In this document: piece by piece, positions 1 to 5,295 of the stretch
Layout: each line of letters begins with the position of its first letter
How positions within the stretch are numbered: the stretch's first letter is position 1
Source of the DNA: DATDYW01 sp036516995
GTDB lineage: Bacteria; Patescibacteriota; Minisyncoccia; Phycocordibacterales; JAACPR01
Reading direction: 5' to 3'
DNA: 16,562 nucleotides
Assembly: GCA_036516995.1 (NCBI GenBank)
Contig: DATDYW010000030.1
Coordinates: 1-16,562, forward strand
Position numbers and translations under genes: made by a program
The notes under the pieces: generated by a model
Told to the model about the DNA's origin: nothing
What the model saw: only the letters and a program-made list of their open reading frames with translations
Database searches by the model: none

Positions 1-1524
1 GGCGTACTCGATGACCCGGCTCTCCCGGATGACGGCGACCTTGATTTCGCCGGGGTAGCGCAGCTCGGCCTCGATTTTTCTGGCCACCTTCTTGGCTAGC
101 TCGTAGGCGGCGACATCGTCGATGTTCTCGGGCTTCACGAAGACGCGCAGCTCGCGACCAGCAGATAGGGCGTACGCTTTCTCGACGCCGGGAAATCCTT
201 GGGCGAGCGCCTCGAGGTCACCGAGTCGCCGAACGTAGCCTTCCATCGAGTCGCGTCGGGCGCCCGGACGGCTACCGGAGATTGCGTCGGCAACCTGAAC
301 GATGATTGATTCAACAGTCTCGTACGGGTACTCGCCGTGGTGGGCCTGCATCGCCTTAATCACCGCCTCGCTCGCGCCGAACTTCTGGAGAATGCGGCGG
401 CCAATCTCAACGTGCGTGCCCGGTACCTCGTGATCAACGGCCTTGCCGAGATCGTGGAGGAGCGCGGCGGTCTTCGCCACCTGAACGTCCGCGCCGAGCT
501 CTTCGGCAATCATTCCCGCCAGGTGCGACATCTCAATTGAGTGGTGCAGGACGTTCTGGCCGTAGCTGGTGCGGAAGTGAAGGCGCCCCAGGATGGCGAC
601 GATGCGCGGGTCGAGGTCGAAGGCGCCGCACTCGAAAGCCGCCTCCTCGCCCTTCTGCTTGGCAATCTGGCCGACCGCCTCTTTGGCTTTCTCGACCGCC
701 GCCTCGATGCGCGCCGGCTGAATGCGGCCGTCCTCGATCAGCTCGCGCAGGGCGGTAGCGGCAACCTCGCGCCGCATCGGGTCGAACGAGGAGAGGGTGA
801 TGATGCCCGGCGTGTCGTCGACGATGACCTCGACGCCGGTGGCGCGCTCGAACGCCTTGATGTTGCGGCCCTCGCGGCCGATGACCTTGCCCTTCGCCTC
901 GTCGGAGGGGATGGCGACGGCGGTGGCGAAGGCGTCGGCGGCGACCGCCGTGGCCAGCCGCTGGATGGCGGCGGCGAGAATGTCGCGCGCCCTCTGGTCG
1001 AGCGTCTCGCGCGCCTGGTGCTCGAGCTTGCGGAGGCGCACGAGAACGTCCTCGGCGTGGTCGTGCTCAATTTTCTTCAGGAGCTCGGCCTTCGCCGCTT
1101 CGGCCGAGAGGCCGGAGACGGCCTCGAGCGCGGCGAGGCGCTTCTGGGAGAGCGTATCTACGCTCGCCGATTTAGATTCGACCTCGGCTTCGCGGCTCTC
1201 GAGATCACCCTGGCGCAGGTCGGCGTCCTGCTGCCTGCGGTCGAGGTAGAGCTCGCGGGCGGCGAGCCGCTCGGCCTCCCGGGCGAGCCGCTCGTCGCCG
1301 GCCTTGGCCTCGACTCGGGCTACGCGCTCCGTTTCCTCTGCCTCCGCGGCGGCCGAAGCCTCGAGCCGCTCGGCCGCCTCGCGGGCGGCGAGCATCATTT
1401 CCTTGATTTCGAGCTCAACGGAGCCGCGGCGGCCGAGGGTCACCAGGATACGTAGCAGCCAACCCAAACCTAGGCCGGCGAAGCCGGCGACGGCGGTGAT
1501 GGCGAGCACGAGCTGCGGGGTCAT
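1..1524 (-). CDS. rny: Ribonuclease Y (partial, 3' end just outside window)
   Basis: Membrane-anchored endoribonuclease that starts mRNA decay. Read on the minus strand from ATG at 1524, it gives 508 codons with no stop before the window edge. The last residues visible (RESRVIEYA) match the usual RNase Y ending, so only one or two codons should be missing. Visible order: an N-terminal hydrophobic segment (about residues 5-27); a long charged, Ala/Glu/Arg-rich coiled coil (about 40-185); a KH domain with the loop GKVIGREGRN near residue 215; and an HD domain with H357-D358 in LLHDLGKA, the metal-binding phosphodiesterase motif. GGAG lies 8 nt before the ATG (1533-1536), one of the few clear Shine-Dalgarno sites in this window. 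It diverges from clpP. Identification is secure; only the C-terminus is unseen. Confidence 0.95.
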   Translation of the reverse strand, partial: MTPQLVLAITAVAGFAGLGLGWLLRILVTLGRRGSVELEIKEMMLAAREAAERLEASAAAEAEETERVARVEAKAGDERLAREAERLAARELYLDRRQQDADLRQGDLESREAEVESKSASVDTLSQKRLAALEAVSGLSAEAAKAELLKKIEHDHAEDVLVRLRKLEHQARETLDQRARDILAAAIQRLATAVAADAFATAVAIPSDEAKGKVIGREGRNIKAFERATGVEVIVDDTPGIITLSSFDPMRREVAATALRELIEDGRIQPARIEAAVEKAKEAVGQIAKQKGEEAAFECGAFDLDPRIVAILGRLHFRTSYGQNVLHHSIEMSHLAGMIAEELGADVQVAKTAALLHDLGKAVDHEVPGTHVEIGRRILQKFGASEAVIKAMQAHHGEYPYETVESIIVQVADAISGSRPGARRDSMEGYVRRLGDLEALAQGFPGVEKAYALSAGRELRVFVKPENIDDVAAYELAKKVARKIEAELRYPGEIKVAVIRESRVIEYA

Positions 1525-1547
1525 CTAGATGTCTCCAAGACGCTGTG

Positions 1548-1553
1548 AGCATA
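1548..1553 (-). promoter_or_regulatory. Possible -10 box for rny
   Basis: TATGCT on the minus strand, 23 nt upstream of the rny ATG. It leaves room for a short leader containing the GGAG ribosome-binding site at 1533-1536. No convincing -35 is visible. An AT-rich stretch further upstream (1664-1676) is an alternative. Confidence 0.3.
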
Positions 1554-1585
1554 CCCCTCGGCGAACGCCGCGCAAGCGACACAGG

Positions 1586-1603
1586 TTCCTCAAATTCGAG
1601 GAA
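1586..1603. repeat. Small inverted repeat (6-bp arms)
   Basis: TTCCTC, six bases, then GAGGAA: perfect arms. It is the first of three successive dyads in the rny/clpP divergent region. It lies upstream of the predicted rny -10, so it could be an operator or a DNA hairpin. The function is unknown. Confidence 0.4.
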
Positions 1604-1606
1604 ACG

Positions 1607-1628
1607 TTTACGCGCGGTCGCGCGTAAA
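1607..1628. repeat. Perfect 10-bp inverted repeat
   Basis: TTTACGCGCG, GT, CGCGCGTAAA: ten perfect base pairs around a two-base centre. It starts 4 nt after the previous dyad. It lacks a T-tract, so it does not look like an intrinsic terminator; an operator-type or cruciform site is possible. Confidence 0.5.
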
Positions 1629-1694
1629 TGTTCTCGGTCCTTTTGAAGTCGCACCCCCAAAATCCTTATTAAATATCTGCCAAGGTGACAGGCG

Positions 1695-1700
1695 TAGAAT
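1695..1700 (+). promoter_or_regulatory. Possible -10 box just before the long hairpin
   Basis: TAGAAT on the plus strand, the same hexamer seen 6 nt upstream of the small membrane protein gene at 4517. Initiation about 7 nt downstream would give a short RNA consisting almost entirely of the hairpin at 1715-1778. No -35 is evident. Weak call. Confidence 0.2.
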
Positions 1701-1714
1701 TACTCACGCTTTTC

Positions 1715-1778
1715 CACCCAAAAACCCCGAGGACATTAACGAGCGACCGCTCGTTAATGTCCTCGGGGTTTTTGGGTG
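1715..1778. terminator. Perfect 31-bp hairpin, bidirectional terminator-like
   Basis: Two perfectly complementary 31-nt arms (1715-1745 and 1748-1778) separated by AC. Near the outer ends the arms contain AAAAACCCC and GGGGTTTTT, so both strands show a GC stem running into a T5 tract, as in a bidirectional intrinsic terminator. It is oddly placed: the genes on either side diverge, so neither rny nor clpP ends here. It may insulate the two promoters, terminate antisense transcripts, or be a structured small RNA. The dyad is certain; the role is not. Confidence 0.6.
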
Positions 1779-1843
1779 CGATTGCCGAGGAGACGAGGGC
1801 GTAGTAGAACTTACGTGCCACTTACTCGCGCTAAAGAACACCC

Positions 1844-2416
1844 ATGCTGGTACCAATGGTGATAGACAAGTCCCAGTTCGGCGAGCGCGCGTACGACATC
1901 TACTCGCGGCTGCTGAAGGACAACATCGTCTTCCTCGGCGGGCCGATTGACGATGACACGGCCAACCTCGTCATCGCCCAGATGCTCTTCCTGCAGTCGG
2001 AGAACCCGAAGAAGGACATTCAGCTCTACGTGCACAGTCCCGGCGGCCACATCTCGGCCGGCCTCGCGATTGTCGACACGATGAACCACGTCAAGAACGA
2101 CGTCTCGACGGTCGCCGTCGGCATCGCCGCCTCGATGGGCGCGGTCATTCTCTCCGCCGGCGCCAAGGGCAAGCGCTACGCGCTGCCGAACGCCGAGGTG
2201 ATGATTCACCAGCCCTCCGGCGGCAGCGAGGGCCAGGCGTCCGACATCGCCATCTCGGCCAAGCACATCCTCAAGAGCCGCGACACGCTCAACAAGATGC
2301 TCGCCAAGAACACCGGCCAGCCGCTCTCCAAGATTGAGAAGGACGCCGACCGCGACTTCTTTATGGGCGCGGAGGAGGCCAAAGAGTACGGAATAGTAGA
2401 CAAGGTACTGAAGTAA
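1844..2416 (+). CDS. clpP: ATP-dependent Clp protease proteolytic subunit
   Basis: Serine peptidase that forms the tetradecameric proteolytic chamber and works with ClpX/ClpA-type ATPases in cytosolic protein turnover. It has 190 residues, the normal ClpP length. The catalytic triad is intact: S97 in AASMGA, H122 in MIHQP and D171 in DADRDF. The ERAYDIYSRLLKD segment, the SPGG turn (65-68) and the KRYALPNAEVMIHQP block are all conserved. The ATG at 1844 gives the standard MLVPMVI start. No Shine-Dalgarno is visible; a weak TAAAGA hexamer lies 6 nt before the ATG, compatible with a leaderless message. It stands alone, diverging from rny and followed by a strong terminator. Confidence 0.97.
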   Translation: MLVPMVIDKSQFGERAYDIYSRLLKDNIVFLGGPIDDDTANLVIAQMLFLQSENPKKDIQLYVHSPGGHISAGLAIVDTMNHVKNDVSTVAVGIAASMGAVILSAGAKGKRYALPNAEVMIHQPSGGSEGQASDIAISAKHILKSRDTLNKMLAKNTGQPLSKIEKDADRDFFMGAEEAKEYGIVDKVLK

Positions 2417-2457
2417 AGTAACAAGTAACAAGTAACAAGTAACAAGTAATAAGTAAC
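2416..2457. repeat. Tandem 7-bp repeat AAGTAAC, six units
   Basis: Six consecutive heptamers, AAGTAAC with one AAGTAAT in fifth place, beginning on the last base of the clpP stop codon. Inverted copies (GTTACTTGTTACTT) occur at 2523-2536, so the array could fold around the terminator at 2477-2498. It is strongly AT-rich against the GC-rich genes. The repeat is certain; the function is unknown. Confidence 0.9.
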
Positions 2458-2476
2458 AGTAAAAAATTAAAGGAGG

Positions 2477-2507
2477 GGCTGCGAAACGTTTCGCAGCCTT
2501 TTCTCTT
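2477..2507 (+). terminator. Intrinsic terminator after clpP
   Basis: A perfect 22-nt palindrome (2477-2498; GGCTGCGAAA pairing with TTTCGCAGCC) is followed by TTTTCTCTTT. It lies about 60 nt after the clpP stop and is preceded by an A-rich run, so it may also act on the minus strand. A classical rho-independent terminator. Confidence 0.85.
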
Positions 2508-2522
2508 TGCTCGACCCCTACT

Positions 2523-2539
2523 GTTACTTGTTACTTATT
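2523..2539. repeat. Inverted copy of the AAGTAAC repeat
   Basis: GTTACTTGTTACTTATT is the reverse complement of the clpP-trailing array apart from unit order. Together the two arms bracket the terminator, forming a larger imperfect stem. Confidence 0.75.
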
Positions 2540-2642
2540 CCTTCTTACTTCGCTCAAGTATCGCCCCAGTAATACAAAACGCAGATAAAGCGCCGATAAA
2601 GAAAAAATAAAGCCACGATAAAATTTCCTCCCACTTATACAC
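2535..2642 (-). CDS. Possible 35-residue membrane peptide
   Basis: GTG at 2642 to TAA at 2535 gives 35 residues: a short polar start (KWEE), a single hydrophobic segment of about 20 residues (LSWLYFFFIGALSAFCITG), and a charged tail (ERSKKE). This is the shape of a one-helix membrane peptide with a basic tail. It lies downstream of the minus-strand operon, after a predicted terminator, in an unusually AT-rich patch; AT-rich DNA encodes hydrophobic residues by chance, so this is a weak call. A competing reading frame starts at an internal GTG behind GGGAGG but gives a less plausible peptide. Its last codons overlap the repeat arm at 2523-2539. Confidence 0.25.
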   Translation of the reverse strand: MYKWEEILSWLYFFFIGALSAFCITGAILERSKKE

Positions 2643-2687
2643 AGGGGTGGGGGGTACATCGGTTGCCGAGTTCCACGGCCGTAAACG

Positions 2688-2709
2688 GAAAACCACCCGC
2701 GAGGGGTGG
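2688..2709 (-). terminator. Intrinsic terminator of the minus-strand block
   Basis: On the minus strand, ACCACCC-CTCGC-GGGTGGT followed by TTTTCC: a 7-bp perfect stem with a short T-tract, starting 8 nt after the stop of the 132-residue protein gene. It would end transcription of the tig-side operon. Confidence 0.7.
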
Positions 2710-2717
2710 TGCGGCGG

Positions 2718-3116
2718 TCAGGCGCTCCGAACCTCGGCGACGAACGGGTAGCGACCGTTCTGCCACCGGCCGCTGCGGGCGGTCATCTCGCCGGCGATGA
2801 GCCGGGCGAGCACCTCGTCCACGGTCGGCGGCAGAATTGAGCGGCAGGCTTCCCGGATGCCGTCAGGGGTAGCCGCGTCGATTGCGTCACGGAACTCTCG
2901 TAGCGCGAGGCGCGTCTCCGGACGGATTTCCACCTCGGCAGATTTTCGCCAGCTTTCGCTGGCAACCCGCAGCGCACCGAGCGCCTCGCAGACAATCGCG
3001 GGCACCCCGATCTCGTCGAGGGTAGTGACGCCCTCAGGGTTCTCCGGTGTCTCGAGGTGAATTCCGGGACGGTAGCAGAACGAGTAACGAGGCTGTTTCT
3101 TCAAAGATCTTCCCAT
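2718..3116 (-). CDS. Hypothetical protein, 132 residues
   Basis: I do not recognise this protein. It has a basic start (MGRSLKKQPR), no signal peptide and no membrane segment, and is mostly amphipathic helix from about residue 40 to 115 (ALGALRVASESWRKSAEVEI, then TRLALREFRDAIDAA), so probably a small soluble helical protein. It follows tig by 42 nt on the same strand and is closed by a terminator right after its stop. The minus-strand hexamer TAGAAA lies 6 nt before the ATG with no Shine-Dalgarno, so it may have its own leaderless promoter. Base composition and codon use look like its neighbours. It is more likely real than a shadow frame because of the flanking promoter- and terminator-like signals. 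Function unknown. Confidence 0.6.
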   Translation of the reverse strand: MGRSLKKQPRYSFCYRPGIHLETPENPEGVTTLDEIGVPAIVCEALGALRVASESWRKSAEVEIRPETRLALREFRDAIDAATPDGIREACRSILPPTVDEVLARLIAGEMTARSGRWQNGRYPFVAEVRSA

Positions 3117-3122
3117 ACGGGA

Positions 3123-3128
3123 TTTCTA
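3123..3128 (-). promoter_or_regulatory. -10-like box, leaderless spacing
   Basis: TAGAAA on the minus strand, 6 nt upstream of the ATG at 3116. Transcription would begin at or beside the start codon. No Shine-Dalgarno is present in between. Confidence 0.35.
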
Positions 3129-3158
3129 CCCGTCGCGCGGCCAAAACGCAACCGGCGC

Positions 3159-4226
3159 TCACCTCGTCCCGCGATCCTCGAGCGACTCTAAAAAGGAGAG
3201 CACGAGCTCGTTCCTGACGAGGTGGGCAACGTACGCCTCGGCGTTTTCGCGGGAGGCGCCAGGTGATCGAGCGACGAGCGCGTCGGTCTCGCTTTTGACG
3301 AGCGCTGGGTTTACGACGAGCTTTTCTTCGGCGGCAATCATCGGCAGCAGGAGGTGCGCGGTGGCGCGACGAGTTGCCTCGGGCCTCCACTCGGCACGCA
3401 GCGAGGCGAGGTCGCGCCTGGCATCGGCGAGGTACTTTTCCATTGAGAGGCCGGTGTGCCTGAGCGAGTGCTCGAACTCGGCGGCCAGGCGGTCGAGCTC
3501 GCGCTCCACCACGACCTCCGGCAGCCGCGGATCACTGGCGGCGGTGAGCGTCTCGACGATTACCTGGCGGCGACGATTTTTCTCTCGGCCCTCTTTCGCC
3601 TCAAGAATTGCGGCACGAACTTTTTCTCGCAAATCGGCAACATCAGCCACGGCGCCGAACGACCGCGCCTCATCATCGGTGAGCGGGTCGAATGGTTTTT
3701 CATTTTCTTTGCACCCCTCGCAGTTTTCATCGCCGCTGTGCGCGTGCGTCTTGCCACGACGAATTTTTCTGACGCGCCCGATTTCGGATTCAACGTCGGC
3801 GTCGGCAACCTCGACCGCGCGGCGCTCGGCAGCCGCGGCAATTTTTCGGTAGTCGGGGAGCGTGACGCGGGGAAGAAGGGTGACCGTCGCCGTTACCGTA
3901 GCGCCGCCATCTCTTGCTGGCTCAACCGAAACTTCTGGCGGCACGAGCGGCGCGATTTTTTCTGCGGCGAGGATTTCTGGGAACGCCTCGCGCACCGCCG
4001 ATTCAATCGTTGCATCGGCAACGACGCGCTCGCCAAATTTTTCGACCACCAAGGTCTCGGGAGCTTGCCCTGGTCGGAAGCCAGGAAATTTTGCGGCAGA
4101 AGCAAGTTCGCGCAGGGCCTTCGGGCGCGCCGCCGCTACCAAATCCGCGGGCAGCTCAATGACCAGCTTCACCTGCTGGGCAGGGAGGTCTTCACGAGAA
4201 ACAAGTTTGGCTCGGAGTTTGATCAA
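3159..4226 (-). CDS. tig: Trigger factor lacking the PPIase domain
   Basis: Ribosome-associated chaperone that meets nascent chains at the exit tunnel. The ribosome-docking signature GFRPGQAP (residues 49-56) and the N-terminal domain are intact, followed by the helical C-terminal domain (about 185-355). The FKBP-type prolyl isomerase domain between them is absent; in its place is a short linker with HAH (161-163) and CEGC (169-172), a possible metal site. Length is 355 residues against about 430 for the E. coli protein. I chose TTG at 4226 because homology begins there (IKLRAKLVSREDLP). A longer reading from TTG at 4268 (369 residues, 15 nt after the upstream stop, with AGGG ahead of it) is possible. 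Probably co-transcribed with the small membrane protein gene upstream. Confidence 0.9.
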   Translation of the reverse strand: MIKLRAKLVSREDLPAQQVKLVIELPADLVAAARPKALRELASAAKFPGFRPGQAPETLVVEKFGERVVADATIESAVREAFPEILAAEKIAPLVPPEVSVEPARDGGATVTATVTLLPRVTLPDYRKIAAAAERRAVEVADADVESEIGRVRKIRRGKTHAHSGDENCEGCKENEKPFDPLTDDEARSFGAVADVADLREKVRAAILEAKEGREKNRRRQVIVETLTAASDPRLPEVVVERELDRLAAEFEHSLRHTGLSMEKYLADARRDLASLRAEWRPEATRRATAHLLLPMIAAEEKLVVNPALVKSETDALVARSPGASRENAEAYVAHLVRNELVLSFLESLEDRGTR

Positions 4227-4283
4227 AGCTCGGACAGGGTGGCACGTCGGGCCGATTCGGGCAAGCAAAAACGCAACCCTCTG

Positions 4284-4517
4284 CTACTCGGCGGCCGGCG
4301 CGGTCTCCGTGGCCGCGGAGTTGACCGCGCCCGATAGGGAAGAGGAAACCGCCTCGTCTGCCGAGCGCTTGGCTTGAATTCGGTCAACGAGCCGGCCCCC
4401 GGCGAGCCAGGCGCCGAAGATGAGGATGCCGATGACGAGAAAGGTGCCGATGACAGGCCCCACCGTGCCGGCGGTTGGATCCTCGCGCAGGAGAGGTGGG
4501 ATGTCTTTGTCTTTCAC
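4284..4517 (-). CDS. Small single-pass membrane protein
   Basis: 77 residues from GTG at 4517. A short charged, proline-containing N-terminus (KDKDIPPLLRED) precedes one transmembrane helix (about 19-42, VGPVIGTFLVIGILIFGAWL), then a basic RxVDRIQAKR segment and an Ala/Ser/Thr-rich tail ending in PAAE. By the positive-inside rule the tail side faces the cytoplasm. It lies directly upstream of tig. A good extended -10 (TGCTAGAAT) lies 6 nt before the GTG, so the mRNA is probably leaderless. No known family recognised; small one-helix proteins of this kind are common as hypotheticals in CPR genomes. Co-transcription with tig hints at a link to protein folding or export, but that is only positional. 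Confidence 0.75.
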   Translation of the reverse strand: MKDKDIPPLLREDPTAGTVGPVIGTFLVIGILIFGAWLAGGRLVDRIQAKRSADEAVSSSLSGAVNSAATETAPAAE

Positions 4518-4523
4518 ACCAAA

Positions 4524-4529
4524 ATTCTA
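4524..4529 (-). promoter_or_regulatory. Extended -10 box, leaderless spacing
   Basis: TAGAAT with an upstream TGn (TGCTAGAAT) on the minus strand, 6 nt before the GTG at 4517. It is the best promoter match in the minus-strand block and probably drives the small membrane protein, tig and perhaps the 132-residue gene. Confidence 0.55.
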
Positions 4530-4593
4530 GCACCCGGTCGGTGCCAGGAAACCCAGCACCGGCTTTTCTTTTTTGAGGACAAATCACCGAGTT

Positions 4594-4693
4594 ACCACGG
4601 AGGCGACAGTCGGATGCGAAAAACGTTTTCCCTAGCGTGAGCGGTGGGCGCGTGCCCTCCGAGGCGTAGGAAATCGTTTTGCGCGCCGAATGG
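4594..4693. repeat. Nested palindromic element, copy 1
   Basis: About 100 bp in the gap between ppa and the small membrane protein gene. It shares a perfect 20-nt block (4594-4613), a perfect 16-nt block (4631-4646), a 13-nt block (4657-4669) and a 15/16 block (4678-4693) with the element at 15052-15246, in inverted genomic orientation. It is itself an imperfect hairpin: 4611-4630 pairs with 4669-4688, capped by GGGC-GCGT-GCCC. Relative to the flanking genes both copies have the same orientation. The rest of the 4518-4748 gap holds only the promoter at 4524-4529 and GCCGAGTGGGGC near 4717, which also occurs in copy 2. Confidence 0.8.
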
Positions 4694-4748
4694 CCTCGCC
4701 CGTAGGCCGGTCTACAGCCGAGTGGGGCCTCCCGCGAACCGTGCGAAC

Positions 4749-5285
4749 CTAAGATTTTCCGAACTTCTCCCGGTAGAGCCTCACCGCCCTCCCGAACGCC
4801 GCGTGCGCCTCGGCCGCGCCGCCGATGCCGCGAACGATAACCTCCCCGTGCTGGAGCTGCTTGTACGTCGTGAAGAAGTGGTCGATCTCCTGGAAAATCT
4901 CCGGGCTCACATCGGCCTTGTCGCGGGCGTTACCCCAGCGCGAATCTCCCTCGGGCACCGCGACAATCTTCGCGTCGCCGTCGCCCGAGTCGCTCATGTC
5001 GATGAAGGCAACAGGTCTGGCGCGCACCAGCGTACCGGGCGAGAGCGGGCCCTCCGCGAGGAGCACCACGTCGAGCGGGTCGCCGTCGTCCCAGAGCGTG
5101 CGCGGGACGAAGCCGTAGTCGAACGGGAAGCTCTGCCCCGGGTCGAGCACACGGTCGAGCGCGATCTGGCCTGTCTCCCTGCTCACCTCGTACTTGTTTT
5201 CCGAGCCCTTCGGAATTTCGACGATGACGTTCAGGGACTCGGCGGTGCCGGGCTCGAGGTCGTGCCAGAGGTTCGCCGGCGACAT
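4749..5285 (-). CDS. ppa: Inorganic pyrophosphatase, family I
   Basis: Soluble cytosolic enzyme that hydrolyses pyrophosphate to two phosphates, pulling biosynthetic reactions forward. It has 178 residues, the usual size. The family I signature is present (DDGDPLDVVLL), as are EIPKGSENKYEV (active-site Lys and Glu), DYGFVP, an acidic D-x(5)-D-x-D-x-K segment before IVAVP, and YKQLQ with the catalytic Tyr-Lys pair. The segment DMSDSGDGDAK is three residues longer than the E. coli version. I chose the ATG at 5285 because family homology begins there; a frame opening upstream runs through the 3' end of nusA and is not conserved. It starts 10 nt after the nusA stop with no Shine-Dalgarno, so it is co-transcribed with nusA. 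Confidence 0.95.
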   Translation of the reverse strand: MSPANLWHDLEPGTAESLNVIVEIPKGSENKYEVSRETGQIALDRVLDPGQSFPFDYGFVPRTLWDDGDPLDVVLLAEGPLSPGTLVRARPVAFIDMSDSGDGDAKIVAVPEGDSRWGNARDKADVSPEIFQEIDHFFTTYKQLQHGEVIVRGIGGAAEAHAAFGRAVRLYREKFGKS

Positions 5286-5295
5286 TGGGTGCGGT

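Noticed and set aside
541..1455. Plus-strand frame opposite rny, and similar ones at 5194-6684 opposite nusA and 3456-4337 opposite tig
   Set aside because: Shadows of conserved minus-strand genes; their translations show no family features.
2469..2476. AAAGGAGG, a perfect Shine-Dalgarno-like string after clpP
   Set aside because: No start codon at suitable distance; it is the A-rich side of the terminator hairpin.
2635..2643. TTATACACA, a match to the DnaA box, plus a near match at about 6996-7004
   Set aside because: Single isolated boxes without a cluster, an AT-rich unwinding region with repeats, or dnaA/dnaN nearby; probably chance.
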